64,000 nucleotides of DNA from Camelus bactrianus (GCF_048773025.1 NC_133559.1:11624501-11688500), one strand, 5' to 3'. Numbered from the stretch's first letter, positions 11,765 to 24,274 are shown. Translations and numbers: made by a program. Notes: generated by a model from the sequence alone, not told the origin.

Positions 11765-14700
11765 CTGTGCCAAGAAGGGAAGATTCAAGCTGTGAGAAAG
11801 CTCTGGTCCAGCCACACAGAGGAGAGGAAAGGTCAAAGTTAAAGTGTAGGCCCTCCACCCTCCTCACCATAGATGCGCAGGGTGAAGTCCTTGGTGATGT
11901 TGATCGGGGGAGTATGCAGAGTCATCCAGGCTCTGTAGGGGCCAGAGTCCTGCGGCCCCAGGGGGCTAATCTGAAGAGAGTAGTCATGGTAGGGGACACT
12001 CAGTCGCCTGCTGTAGGGTCCCTGAGTCCCAGCAGCCAGGATTGGTTTGCCTGCTGGTCCTGGCTGCAAAATTGCAACAAGTCTTCGAGATATCCAGGTA
12101 ACCTTTTCCACCTCCTGCCCTGCTGGGACCTCCAGGGGCAGAATGGCTGACCTCCCAAGCATGCCGATCACTATCTCCCCTACCATGTCCCCTCCCAGGA
12201 CTCCTGGCCCTGCAGGCAGAGAGAGGAAACCACAGCTTCAGTGTCAGGGTCTGCCTGCCCACTCAGGGCAAACACATATCCCATAAGCCCCTCCTGCCCA
12301 GGCCCCTCCCCCCTCCCCATCGGCTCCAGTGGATCTTCTCCTTCCTCTCCCTAACCACATGGACCCACCCTGGCCCACCCACTCCCTCAGGACTTGAAGG
12401 GGACAGGACCCCTTCCTCCATCCTCCATACGTGTGCAGAGCTGCTGTGCAGAGTATGTGCTCAGGTTCCAGGTACCTGTGCACGAGGGCAGCACCGAGAC
12501 GGGGAGGGAAGTGCTGTTACTGACGGGGTTCTTGACCACGCAGGTAAAGTTCAAAGCACCATCCCCAGGCCTCAAGGAGACACTGAGGACAGATCCTCCA
12601 TGGGACACAACAGTCCGGGGCCCCAGGGGTGTCCAGCTGTAGGTCACAGTGCCTCCTCTGCTTTCTGCCACACATGTCAGGGTGACGAGACAGTGTCATT
12701 CCCACTGATCCTGGAACTCAGTGTGACCCGGGGATGGGCCAGCTGCTCTGTACGTGCAAAAGAGAAAAAACTGAGGACTGGAAAATTGGTCTGGACCTTC
12801 CTTTCAGGGCAGAAGCAGTGGAGATTGCTGCCAAGACCCTGCACAATCCTGAGTACACATAAGGAACAGGAGAGGCAGATCTGCTCTCATCTATTCTAGA
12901 GCTTTGGGCTTTACAAGGCATGTCACTTAATATTTCATTGGATTCCCACAAGTAGGTAGAAAAGGTGTTATACCTACTCTATTTAACAGGTTCAGAGAGC
13001 TTAAAGTAACTTGCCTAGAGTCTTATCAATTAAGTGATGAATCCAGGACCCAAGCCCAGTGGATCTGACTTAAAGCGGGCTTTCCCGCCCTTGCACTGAC
13101 GATGAAGACTCTAGGTACCGGCAAGTATGGAACTGTGTTGTAATTACATCTTTCCCCAGTAGAGGGCTCTGCAGTATTCACTGAGCATCCAGATGCTGAA
13201 CAAGGCTTCCAGAGGATATGGCCCTGTGCCTTGGAGATCTTTCCCACATCCCAGCATTCCCTTCAACTTCCACTCCATCCCTTCTTCCCCCAGGACCAGG
13301 CACTCGGATGCTCTCCGTAAGGTATCCATACTGCCTTTATTTGCCCACCTGCCACTCGAGGCCAGAACCAGGAGGGTTTGGGGCGGCAGCAAGAACAGCT
13401 GCAGACAATAGACAATCAGGACAATCTCAACAAGTCACAGGGCTTGGGAGAAGGCTGCTCTGCTATTGCCCACCTGACAGCACCCCCAGGGGCAGCTCAA
13501 CTGGGCAAAATAGGCCATACAGCCCAGAATGTCTCCCCAGGAGAAGATTAGCTAGACATTTCCACTGCAGGGTAACCTGCTGCTGCCTCACCCCAGTGTG
13601 TCTTCCATGGACCAGACCCTGGGGTCTAAACCCTTCCCCTGTGACTTCTTCTGCAGGCCCTTTTCTCCCCAGTGTCCTCTCTAGCTCAGGCAGATAAATA
13701 CAGTGACATACAAGAAACACAGAGAACCAGTGTTCCAAGCAGGATGTGGCCTTGAGGTACCCGAGCTCTGTTCCCAGATCTAGTTCTGTGTCATAGGTAT
13801 GTCATTTTTCCTCTGAGACTCAATTTCCTCAGCCTCAAAATAAAAACTTTTCCTGCCTGCTAGCAAGGCTGTTATGAGGCTCCAATAACTTGGGAACTAC
13901 CCTGCAAAGGATGAAAATCTGACCCCTTATCATCACTGTTGCCTCTGGAGCATCAGCCCCGAGGACACTCTCTGGGAGACTCTGCCTCCAGCTGGTTAGC
14001 ACAGCCTCATATCCTGCCCAGAACCCCCACTGAGCTTGTCCTGCCAGGATGACCATCAACACAGCAAGTGGGGTCCTGCCACCACCTCGGGTGAATAATC
14101 CTCCCCCGGATCCCAGCAGCCCCCCACCCATCGTTCCCTTATCCCATCTGAGGAATGGGCCATAGCCATCCCTGGCCAGTTTATGGCAGAAATGCTTTCT
14201 CGCCAACCATGTGAAACGGACTAGAGGTAATTCCATCATCCCTCACTAAAAAAAAAAAAAAAAAAAAAAAAGCCTTCATCTAACAGGAATCATTCCTGTC
14301 ATACAACCCAGGGAAGAGGTCTGAGAAAGTTCTCCACCTTCTCTCCATGACTTAGCTTCCCTGTGTTCATCCTCACTCATCATCGGCACCTGTCCTACCA
14401 CCCACTGTAGGGGAACAGCTCTGCCATGGCTTCCCGGTGACCTTGCCACCCATGGCATCCTGTTCCCCAGGGAAAGACTGGAACCACAGCTAACCTGAGT
14501 CTTAAAAAATGCCTTGTGAGCCTCCCAGAACACAAGAGGAGGGTGGCCTCTGAGACGTTACCTTGAAGCCATCTCTCACTGGCCTCCCACTGATCTCTCC
14601 TAGGGGGCTGGCATAAGGCAGCTTCTCATGAGGTGCAGGGCTTCCGGCTCCACCCCCGCAGAACAGGGCAGCAGACTATAAAACCTCTCCTCTGCAGTCG

Positions 14701-17700
14701 AGAATTGGCTCCTCAGCAACTCCCATTGCAGTCATCCAGCCCCTTTTATTTCAGTGTCATCCTTTCTGGGGTGTGGGACAAGGACCCAGGGACCTGAGAC
14801 CATCGGTCACTCTCCCTCTCACTGTCAATATTAGTAATAAGCTGCCTGAGTCTAAAAGGGCCTGACTGTGTTTTCATTGGCCCAATCAGCTGGACCCTGG
14901 CCTTTCTTACTGCTGCCACTTTTGCCTGGCACCCACTCCCCTTGCCTCCACTCACCCTCTTTCGTAGTTTCCCTGCTAAAACAATTGTTTAAATTTCGTT
15001 AAGGAATATAATAATAGTGTTCTCGCACATCTGTACAGAGCTTTACGAGGCCCTTTCACATGAATGTCACTCTCACAGAAGGCAGCGTTCCTACTTTAGC
15101 AAAGAGGAAGCTCAAGACCGCACCGCTAGGTTGTGGCAAAACCTGGTTCTCGGGACCTGAAATCCCATTCTCTGCCTGCTACAGACCCAGAGGTTCTGCT
15201 GCAAATGGTCTGGGGCACATCCTGGGCCCCAACATTTTTCTGAATGTTCTCCCAGGCAAGTCTACTTTACACGTTTTTCTCAGTGAACACGTTAGCCTTG
15301 AAACTAGAAAGAAAATTATAAATGTTAGGGAAGAGAAGTGGGAAAAGCTATAAAATGACTGAGACTGGCTCTGCCCACGCCTACCTGTCGCCATCCCCCG
15401 GACACTCACCGTAGATGTGCAGACTGTACTCCCAGGTGTGGGTGATGCGGGAATTCCGCAGATTAACGTGGGCTCGGTAGGGCCCTGCGTCCTCCCAGGT
15501 CAGGCCGCTGATCTGCAGGGAGCGGCCTGGCCCCACCACACTCAAACGACCCCAGTATGGCGTTTCCGCTTGGGAAAAGGCATCTGGCCCTCCAGCTTCT
15601 ACCAGGGTTATCGTGGCTATAGCCCTGGGGACCGAACGACACATCCAGAGGATGCTCTCCACCTGCTGTTCATCCTGCAGCTGCAGGGGCAGAATGACAG
15701 ACCCCCCTAGGGTCCCAGTTACCACCACGGGGGCTGAGTCCTCTCCGGAAGCCCCTGGTCCTGCAGACACAGAACAGAAGCTTCAGAAGCAGCTTATTAC
15801 GTTGGAGGCTCACAACAGGCCTGAGAGAGAGTCAGGGCAGTGATTATTATTCCTATTTTGCAGGGGAGAAAACAGAGACCACAGAATTTAGTTGCCTTGC
15901 TCAAGACCACACAGCTAGTTCACGATAGACCTGAAACACAGGTCATGTTCCCCATTCCTCCATGCCAGAGTGGTCTTCTTCAGCCTTTACATTAATTAAT
16001 TAACAAATAAGGAAATGATTGATGAAGGCTGTCCTAAGGGTTGCAGGTACGAAGTGATATGGAGAGCAAAGAAAATTCTTGGGAGGGTCCCAAAGGGATG
16101 AGCTCTACTTTTACTCTGTCTCTTTCTTGCCAATTCAGGGAACAGGGCCCAAACTCAGTTAGTCCAGCCTCGCCCACAGCACAAACTGCTTTGCAGCATC
16201 CCCCATAATTGCTTGTTTGGCCACTTCTGAAACAGAAACCAGCTCCTCTGAGGCCCAGCCAGAAATCTGGGAATAGATCTTTCTAGAGCAGGGGGAGGGC
16301 TTGTGCTGTGCTGGCCAAGCCAGGTTAAGTGTGGTCAGTGGGACAGTCATTTGGATATCAGCCTATAATGTACTTGAGAGAAGAGCGTAAGCACCAGGGC
16401 ACTAGACAGACTGCCTGAGTTCAAGCCCTTGCAGGCATTAGCTGTGTGATCTTAGGCAGGTTGCTTAACCTCTCTGAGCCCTGGTTTTCTCACCTGGGAC
16501 TTTGTGAGTGTTAAATGAGATAATGCAAGTAAAGGCCTCACTGTTGGCACTTAATGTCACTGGAATAAGTTGGTGACTTATTCCATCTCATCTGTATCCT
16601 CACCAAAACAAGTTAGTGCTCTCATAGAGAAAATGTTGGGGTGTGGGAGAAACACTCCTAAGTAGTGTGCCCCATTTCTGTTAGACAATTTTTGTAACAC
16701 TAACACACAATCCCAGGAGGCAGAAAGTCTGAAACCGACTCAAGTCTGCACAGCTGTTTAAAGAGAAAAGGCTGCCTGACCCGGATCCTGAATCAAACCG
16801 AAATCCAGAGCACTGGCTACATAGCCAATTCCTAGGCCAGGTGGTGAGGTTCTCTGCCAAAAGTGGAACTGAGAACTCCTTTGACAGTAGCTATAGTGAT
16901 GGGGCAGGGGAGTGGTGGTCGTCTTGTGGGAGTGGGCACCCCACACTGGGGAAGGTGCAGTGTCCTGTGTGCCCATCTCACAATCCACCGAATGCCCTGG
17001 TGCTCATTTCTGCCATGGGGCTATTCTGGCTCCACCTGGAGGATCATGCAAGCCGGCTGGAAGGGGGCAAGACAGAGGCTGCTAGCACCAGATGAACCTT
17101 CCACGTCCCAGGCTGGCCCAGGACCTGAAGTCTAGCCTGGAGGGATTCCACCTGGACTAAGCAGCTGTGCTCACCCTTCACCCTGGAGCACAGTAACTTT
17201 CAAAGCCTAGTTCAAGTGCTGCTGCCTGTCCGGAGACTTAGCTGAGCTCCACACTTCCGGTCTGGCCATGCCTCCCTTTGGTTTCCTTCAGCCTGGGCTT
17301 TGGTTGGCTTGTTTGGTTTTAGGCATTTACTTCATTCTGCCTCATACAAATGGCTGTGTTGTTGGTCTTTCCCAATAGTTCCTGAGCTCCCCCAGGAAAG
17401 GAGACGGTAGAAAGGGAATTAATATGTGAGCAATAAAGTAAAGTAAGGCTGATGGTTTAGCCGCATGGTTAGGGGCAGTGGGGTGTGTGTAGAGCTTCTT
17501 TTTCTGAATCCTATTCCTGGATTCAACTGAGGAGAAAGAGACACAAAGAGATCAGATCAGGACATGAGTCCCCAGTGCGAGACCCTGTGCCAAGTATGCT
17601 ATTTTATTTAACCTTTCCTGTCGGAGAAGTAAAGTAGGTAAGGGAAGAACTAGCAGGGCAGATATTCTTATTCCCACTTCACAAATAAAGACCATGAGAC

Positions 17701-19154
17701 TCAAAGAGCTTAGGAAACTTACTTGCCCAGAGTCACTACCGAGGAAGCAGCAGAATCCAGATGAAACCCAAGTTCTCCTGACCCCAAAGCGGATTCTCTT
17801 ATGACTACATTGTGCCACCAGCAGCAAGATTTCACCAGACTTAATTCTTCTCTATGCACCACCCACCCCTACCCCTACCACACACACTCCTTAGGCCTGG
17901 CACACAAGAGACCTTAATAGACATTTCTAGAATTGAACCTAAGGAATATGAAGATTTTTAAGGTAAGACCTGTCTTATTCTTTTGCCAAATGCCCAAGGG
18001 ATGCCCTGGTGGCTAGTGAACTCCAAGGACCTGACCTGGGCACCACGGAGGAAGGAAAGCTCATGGATGTGCTTGCTCTGTGGGGGGATAGGAAAGTGGG
18101 GGCGAGGGGAACTTTCCAAGAATCTAACCTCTGGGTTTCAATTCTGTGACTTTGTTTGGGGACAATGTGGTTCTTGAATTTCCCTGTCACTGCTCAGTCC
18201 CACACCTGGGCTCCTCAGACTTCCATTTTCACAGATTACCAGCCATGTGTCAAAAGATGTCCCCTAATCTCTCTGAGCCTCAGTCCATCATCTGTAAAAG
18301 GGGCATAATACTATCTGCCTTATCTACATCACAAGATTGTCGTGGGGATCAGATTTGTTTTAATTCAAATAAAAGTTCTTTATAAATTGCCAAGTTTTAA
18401 ACACATCTAAGGGATTCTATAGTGGGCTAGGAGACATCCTTAAGGCTGGGGTAGGGGCCACCTGAAGACAGGTGACTCAGATAATCAGTTCTACCTGGTT
18501 TCCCCCGAAGGAGAATGAAAGCCTGCAACTCTGGAGACCAAGAGCAGAACCTGGTTCCTCACCGTAGATTTCTCAAGAGCTCTATTCCCCAAGCCTATCC
18601 CCTGCCACCACTCAGGTCCTTGGGGGTGGAGTGAGCAGGAAAAACAAAGAGGGAGGGGAACAGCGGCAAGGTGCCAAGTTTGAGATCTCCTGCTGAAGTC
18701 ATTTATGGGAAAGGAAAGTCAATTCACAATGAAAGTGACTGTCAGGGGCTGGCGGGAGAGGCAGGAAGGGGAAAGACATAGGGGATTGAAATGACAAGAG
18801 GCAGGTCCTGGAACTGGCTGTGGAGGATCCTCTATCTCATGGGCCCACCATCAGTCTCTCTGGGGACGTCCAGGCTCCTCGTGGCTCATTAGCAGAAGAA
18901 ATATGAGGGTGAAAAGGACACAATCTGGGTTGTGTGGCCTGAGGTAACAGCACAAGCATCCTCCCACACACACCCACACATACATAACCACATACTTCTG
19001 GCTCTTAGGAAGGCAGCATTTTCAGCGAAAATTACCCATTGCTGGAGAAACCCAACATGTAGGCAGGTAGAGGTGCCTGGAAGATAGCAGCAAAGATAGA
19101 CTTACCAGTAAGAAGACCAAGGAGGAGCAAGGACCACGGTAGAGAAAGGCCCAT
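11498..19154 (-). CDS. LY9-like SLAM-family receptor gene (V-C2-V-C2), possibly a pseudogene
   Basis: Five exons on the minus strand encode a signal peptide and four Ig domains in the order V, C2, V, C2, the layout of LY9 (CD229) and of no other human SLAM member. Coding exons are 19154-19106, 15760-15410, 12747-12476, 12209-11868 and 11764-11498. All junctions are GT-AG and phase 1, as in LY9. The V domains lack the canonical B/F-strand cysteines (GGSVILPLQL, AGPYRAHVN), a SLAM trait, and each C2 domain has the CxxKNPVS hallmark. The first V exon starts GASGEDSAPVVV, close to [12 protein letters not shown] in LY9. By family, it would be a leukocyte cell-surface adhesion receptor. Two problems: exon 3 is 272 nt, one short of a multiple of three, and no transmembrane or ITSM exon was found downstream. 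It lies head-to-head with LY9. It may be a pseudogene, a soluble form, or a functional gene with a sequence error. Confidence 0.82.
11868..12209 (-). CDS. LY9-like gene, exon 4 (second V domain)
   Basis: The 342-nt open exon runs from GPGVLGGDMVGEIV to FTLRIYG with a TGCAG acceptor and GTGAGG donor. It matches the third domain of LY9 in layout: [18 protein letters not shown] there, GEIVIGMLGRSAILPLEV here. The SGPYRAW segment replaces AGPYHAY. Confidence 0.88.
12476..12747 (-). CDS. LY9-like gene, exon 3 (first C2 domain, frameshifted)
   Basis: Splice sites are intact (acceptor CAG before AGCAGCTGG, donor GTACCT). The 3' part reads VTLTCVAESRGG...FTCVVKNPVSNSTS, a good SLAM C2 domain. The 5' part (EQLAHPRVTLSSRISGND) is in another frame. 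The exon is 272 nt, and the frame breaks between about 12687 and 12697, where one base appears to be missing next to the first C2 cysteine. If real, translation stops a few codons later. Confidence 0.8.
12925..13080 (+). repeat. MIR SINE
   Basis: A diverged MIR core is visible: CAGGTTCAGAGAGCTTAAAG followed by ACTTGCCTAGAGTC. It lies in intron 2 of the LY9-like gene. Confidence 0.65.
13081..15409. other. Intron 2 of the LY9-like gene, mostly unassigned
   Basis: No further exon is supported. A homopolymer A run of about 22 bases lies at 14249-14270, and a TATAAAA sequence near 14678 has no associated gene that I can identify. Open frames here are short GC-driven frames without family similarity. 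Confidence 0.4.
15410..15760 (-). CDS. LY9-like gene, exon 2 (first V domain)
   Basis: The 351-nt exon (117 codons, phase 1 at both ends) follows a CTGCAG acceptor and ends at a GTGAGT donor. It encodes an Ig V domain without the canonical disulfide, from GPGASGEDSAP through WGRLSVVGPG to SLHIYG. An unpaired cysteine sits in LWMCRS. The frame is fully open. Confidence 0.9.
15790..15935 (+). repeat. MIR SINE
   Basis: The MIR pattern TATTATTCCTATTTTGCAGG, AACAGAGACC and CTCAAGACCACACAGCTAG is present in intron 1 of the LY9-like gene. Confidence 0.65.
16380..16590. repeat. MIR-family SINE
   Basis: The stretch carries the MIR pattern GCTGTGTGATCTTAGGCAGG and TTAACCTCTCTGAGCC, then TTAAATGAGATAATGCAAGT. 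Confidence 0.7.
17570..17820 (+). repeat. MIR SINE
   Basis: A long MIR copy is recognisable from TATTCTTATTCCCACTTCAC, the AAACTTACTTGCCCAGAGTC core and the GAATCCAGATGAAACCCAAG segment. Confidence 0.65.
17821..19105. other. Intron 1 of the LY9-like gene, 5' part
   Basis: No exon is visible. A MIR-like piece (ATCTCTCTGAGCCTCAGTCC) lies near 18270 and a short CA-rich tract near 18965-18985. Confidence 0.4.
19106..19154 (-). CDS. LY9-like gene, exon 1 (signal peptide)
   Basis: The start codon is at 19154. The 16 codons MGLSLPWSLLLLGLLT form a hydrophobic leader core, and the exon ends after one base of the next codon before a GTAAGT donor. The short leader contrasts with the long N-terminal extension of LY9 itself. 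Confidence 0.8.
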
Positions 19155-20740
19155 GATATTCACTAGCAGACTGGCCTGCCTGACGACAGCTGATGGACTG
19201 TGCAAATGTAGTGTCAGCCTTCAAGTGTTTCCTGTTTTTGGAGTTCACCACTTTAATCACATGTAACATTTGAGTCACAGGGTATGAAAATAAGGGGATG
19301 TGAAAGAAAGATGTGCGAGAGGCACCAGAATGAGTTATTTAAAGCCAAGGCTGACAATGCTTTAAACCCTCCCAAGGCGCCCCACCCCCTACAAGGTAAA
19401 GTCCAGGGTCACAGCCCTACTGGACAAAACCCTTCAGGATCTGCTGACTTCCTGCCAACCTCTTGGCCTCATGTTCTGTCACCAAGTCTCACATTCAGAC
19501 TCCCCCACACACCTTATGATTTCTCACAGTTATAAATTGGCTCCTGCAGTTCAGCTTACTGGATTGCCAAATCCCTGCCACCTGCCTCACTTACCTCCCC
19601 CTACATCCTCCTATCCCCCACTAAAGTCATCACCACCTTGGGGAAGTCTTCTCTGAAACCCCAGGCTAGAACAGTGCCCTCTTCTGGGCCTCTCAGTTTC
19701 CCAGTCCTCACTTCTATGGTAACACTTACCCTGCTGTTCCATAAGTGTCTGCTTATCTGCACACTCTTCTCAGTGACTTCCAGCCTCCCTTGAGGGCAGT
19801 CCTACCGTTTTCATCTTTCAAGTCCCAGTGACCAGCTCAGTGTCAGCATACGGTGAGGGCTTAGTTCCTACATGCTTGGTGAGCACATGGGCAGATACTG
19901 AGTCAGCAGGCAGAGAAGAGCAAGCCCAGAATGGCCCAAGGACAGAAATGAGGAAAGCGCAGACTACCTGGAGTTCCTTGAGCACAGGAACAAGGCTGGA
20001 AGGGTCCAGGGGACAAGACCTTGGGGACCACCTCAACATCCAACCATGCAAGACTGGGTCACATATTATTTTGCTGTCTTGCCCTGTTGGTGGTACAGTT
20101 GAGGGAGTTGTGTCAAGAGTCCTGATGGCTCTGCAGGGCTATGCAGACTCTGCTGGCATCTCCATAAGGATGTGACGGTGACTAGTGTCTTCTATCAGCC
20201 CCCTGACTTCTCAGACTTTGACAATTATATGGAGGCCAGTTGCCCCGACACGACTTGAAGAGAATTCAGGTTGCTTCTAAGAAGGTCACCAACAACCTCC
20301 TATTGATCACACCCTTTGGACTTTGTCTTACATGACTGCTTGGTGGAATTTGACATTGGGGCCCTCCCTGCTTGAAATAGTCCCCTCTCTCGGACTCCAG
20401 GATGCTACTCTCACTAGGGTCTCCTTACTCATTTATTCAACACACGTGTGAGCTCCTGCCAGGTGCCAAAAAGGCACTGTGTTGTGACTGGGGATTCAAG
20501 GAAGAAAGAAAGTCTCTGTAAGCCTGTGGCTCACAGGCAAATGGGAAAGAAAATCATGTCAATAGAAAAATAAGGTGGCACTGATGGTTTAGTCTCAGGG
20601 TTGGTGCATGGGGTGGAGTCCTGCCTGCGCTGCTTGCTGGCCATGTGAGCTTAGCAAACTTCTTTCCAGCCAGTAAGACTTCCTCGTTATGTGAATAAAA
20701 AAAATATTCACAGGCCATTTGCTTTTAAGAATTCATATTC

Positions 20741-20873
20741 GGGGAGAGGGTATAGCTCAATGCATGCGCAGGGTCCTGGGTTCAACCCCCAGTGGAGCCA
20801 TTAATAAACAAGTAAACAAACAAACAAACAAACCTGATTACCTCCCCACCTCCACCAAAAAAAAAAAAAAAGG
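20741..20873 (+). repeat. Camelid tRNA-derived SINE
   Basis: The copy reads GGGGAGAGGGTATAGCTCAA, then GGTCCTGGGTTCAACCCCCA, with a (CAAA)n stretch and a poly-A tail. A short internal deletion shortens the A-box region. Confidence 0.85.
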
Positions 20874-22389
20874 AATTAATATTCAATTTACTAAAAAAAT
20901 GCAAATTATAAAGCTGGGTCAGCCTTAATTCAGCTTACAAATCATATTATCAGGCAATTTTTAACAACCTATTTTAGGGGTTATTGATAACATTTGACTC
21001 ATTTTATAAATTTATAAATTGATTCCTTTAAGCACTTCAAACCTCACTATTAAGTGTAATACATTTAATTTCCTTTTAAAGTATTTTAATCAGCAAATAA
21101 ACTTTCCTAAATACTTAAAGAAGGCTTGTAAATCTAATACATTAAACTTGTAAGTATGGTTATTTTTAAGTTGTCTTAAAATATTCAATACTTCATATAA
21201 ACTTAACAAGATTTCCAGTTAAAATCACAAATGTAAATCAATTACTTACTGACATAATTCAAATCAGAACCACAAAGTTAGCTATTCTTTTAATAATTTA
21301 AATTTCTCAAACAATGTGTATACTTAAACAAAAAATATTAGTTGATTTCTTGAATGTGTCTATTCTGAATTCCTTATCTTTCCAGGATTGAAAGACTCAT
21401 AACTACGTATAAAACAATTATGTCATCTCAATCCCATCTCTTCCCTGGGGTACCTTCTCAACCAAGGAAGGTTGCCTAATGACCAGATATCACTGAGACA
21501 TTAGCTGATGGGACCCACTGAGGTCTCTTTACTTGCTTTGTTCATGCCCTCTAAAAGGCCGAGCTCAAAGCCTGTGCCCCCTAGATTCAACTTGCAACCT
21601 ATGGTATCACCTGATTCTTCTTTTTTCTGTAGCTACAGCAGTTGATTTTCTGTTGCATCTCTTTTAGCTCTTAAGACATTTAACACTCTTTCCATTTAGG
21701 TGTAAAAAGCATTGACCATGTCAAACCTCTATACTCTTCATAGTCTTCCAATCTTTAGGAGAATATATGTATTAAAACCCTACATAATATTAAAAGTAAA
21801 GTCCAGAAAGTCCAGCTGTGCAGTTGTGTAAAATACAGGATCATCTTAACTGCAACATCAGTGAAGGGCTGGTTAGGGGCTCATGGTGAATCTATGCAAC
21901 TGAATTTGGCACTGTGGCTGCGGAATGTAAATTGCAGCCCAGCCTGGGGTTTGATGCTACCTGGGTGCAATGCATAGTAAATAGGTGCTTCTGGGGGCTG
22001 TGACTGGCTGAATTCCCAGGACAGTAGCAGGGATTCCAGACATTTTCTGGTCATTTGCACCCATTTGCTGGCCTGGTCCAAGGACACTGAACAACTAGAG
22101 ATGTTGGGACCAACTTGCCTCCTCTCTGCTTCCCAACACTAGGTACCTTTGCATCCATAGCTCAATGAGAATATTAATCTTCCCTGTGTAAGGACAGGGG
22201 CTGGGTGAGTTCAGGACCCCATGTGCCAACTGTAGTCTACGGAAATTCACATTATTTTAGATTTTTACTGTATTTGATTGCTGTACTTAAATGATACTTC
22301 ATTTGAATTCTAAGTATCACAAGACTGTGTCTACCTATGTTCACAAATTCAAAGAAGGTCCTTCCAGTGACATTTCCCTTGCTAAACCT

Positions 22390-22540
22390 CAGTTTCCTCA
22401 TCTCTAAAATGGGAATAATAGGAGTATCAACCAAATAGGGTTGATTTGGGAATTAAAAGAGAAAACATATGTAAAGGTCCAAGCATGAAGCCTTACTCAT
22501 TGTAATTACTCAACAAATGTTAATGATTATTTTTTATTAT
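22390..22540. repeat. MIR-family SINE
   Basis: The pattern CCTCAGTTTCCTCATCTCTA, AAATGGGAATAATAGGAGTA and AATTACTCAACAAATGTTAA identifies a MIR copy. Confidence 0.7.
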
Positions 22541-22761
22541 TATCAATATTTCTGAACCCTTTCCTCCCACCCAGATTGTCCCTGCTCTCCTGCTCTTACC
22601 TGGGCTCCTTAATAGCCCATTACCTGTCTCCTCATCTCAGTCTCATTCCTTCCATCTACCTTCCAATTTGCTGCTGGAGTAAGTTTCCTAGAGTCCTTGA
22701 CTCATGCCCACTTTTGCTTTAAAACACCTGCTGAACTGTCATTGCCTTTAATCTGGTGTCT

Positions 22762-23130
22762 TAGTCCATTTGGACCACCATACCAAGAACACTATTGACT
22801 GGATGCCTTATAAATGACATAAATTTACTTCTCACAGTTCTAGAGGCTGGGAAGTGAGGATCGAGGCACCAGCAGATTTGGTGCCTGGTGAGAGCCTGCC
22901 TTCAGATTCACAGACAGCCATCTTCTCACTGTGAACCTCACATGGTGGAAGGGGCAAGGGAGCTCTCTGGGGTCTCTTGTATAAGGACACTAATCCCCTT
23001 CATGAGGGCTCTACCCTCTTGACCTCATCATCTTCCAAAGGTTCCACCTCCTAATACCATTGCATTTGGGATTAGACTTCATCATGTGAATATTGGGAAG
23101 ATACAAACACTTAGTCCATACATAGCTCCT
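22762..23130 (-). mobile_element. MaLR (MST/MLT1-type) solo LTR, antisense
   Basis: The plus strand shows the reverse complement of a MaLR LTR: TTAGTCCATTTGGACC near the left, TTCTAGAGGCTGGGAAG, CTTCATGAGGGCTCTACCCT, and GATACAAACACTTAGTCCAT at the right. MaLR LTRs date from before or around the placental radiation. No internal region is attached. Confidence 0.75.
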
Positions 23131-23557
23131 GGGTTATGAGACCCTTTATCTGAGCTGTGGTAAACTTTCCTGGCCCTGTGTCCTGCAACTCCAGATAGCC
23201 ATGTTCTAGCCACAGGGCCAGGACTAGAGTGAGGCAGGAGAGGCTCCTAGAGCACAAATTTTAGCAGGCCTTCAGTCTCAAGACTGTGCAACATCAGCTC
23301 ATGACCAGCTTCTGAAGAAGCTACAGTTTAACCAGCTATTGCACTATCAATTCTTTTTTAAAGAAATCAGTTTCCCAAGGCAAGATAAAGGGAATTATGC
23401 TGTCCGCAACCTCACTTCTCAACTCAGCCAATTCTACAACTGTCACTTGCAACATCCATCCCCAGTGCTTTTTCCAGATTAGTTAAAGTCTTTCTCTTGC
23501 ACTGGCAGGAAGTCAATGCAAAGTGGCTTAAGCAAAATAGGGAGTTTATTGAAGCAT

Positions 23558-23880
23558 TGTATCAGTTACCCATTACTGTGTAACAAATTACAAAATTTAG
23601 CAGCTTAAAACAACAAGAACTGATTATCTCAGTTTTTGTGGATCAGGAATCCAAGCACAGTGTAGCTGGGTGCCTCTGGCTCAGGGTCCCTCATTAAGCT
23701 ACAGTCAAGATGTCATCCAGGACTGCAGTCATCTCAAGGCCCTCCGAGTGGAGGATCCACTCCCAGTTTCACTCTTGAGGCTCTTGGCAGACCTCAGGTT
23801 CTCATCGACTGTTGGCCAGAGACACCAGTTCTGTGCTGGGTGTTGACTGGAGGTTGGAGGCCTTCTTCATCTTGGGGACC
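23558..23880 (-). mobile_element. MaLR MLT1-like LTR fragment, antisense
   Basis: The start CAGTTACCCATTACTGTGTA with TAGCAGCTTAAAACAACAAG and GTGGATCAGGAATCCAAGC resembles the reverse complement of an old MLT1-type LTR. The right end is unclear. Confidence 0.5.
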
Positions 23881-24274
23881 TGCTGCTCAAAACTTAATAC
23901 TTGGCTCCTTGCATAAGGTCAGGGAGGGGGAGGAGTATGCAGGAAGGGTGGAGAGAGAGAGCCCAAGGTGGAAGACATAGGCTTTCTGTAACTTAATTTC
24001 AGAAGTGACATCCCATTCCTTCTGCTGCATTCTACTCACTAGAAGCAAGTCAGTAAATCCATCCCACATGCAAGAAGAGGTGATCATACAAGGGCAGGAG
24101 ATAGAGAGCTTTAAGGGGCATCTTTAGAGCCAAGTTTAGAACCCAAGTCACCTGAGGTTGAAGCAAGTGATGACTGACATCGGTTTGCAAATCCCGTGAA
24201 GCCTGTTAATAGACTTGAGACCTCTACCCAAGGCTAAGCATGTGGGAAGAATTTGTGGTGCTTGTGGTGCTGGG

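Noticed and set aside
13218-13697. A 159-codon plus-strand frame in an intron of the LY9-like gene
   Set aside because: No family similarity, no splice or promoter support, and an opposite-strand frame of similar quality covers the same place.
14675-14685. TATAAAA sequence that could be a promoter
   Set aside because: It lies inside an intron and no transcript start or exon follows on either strand.
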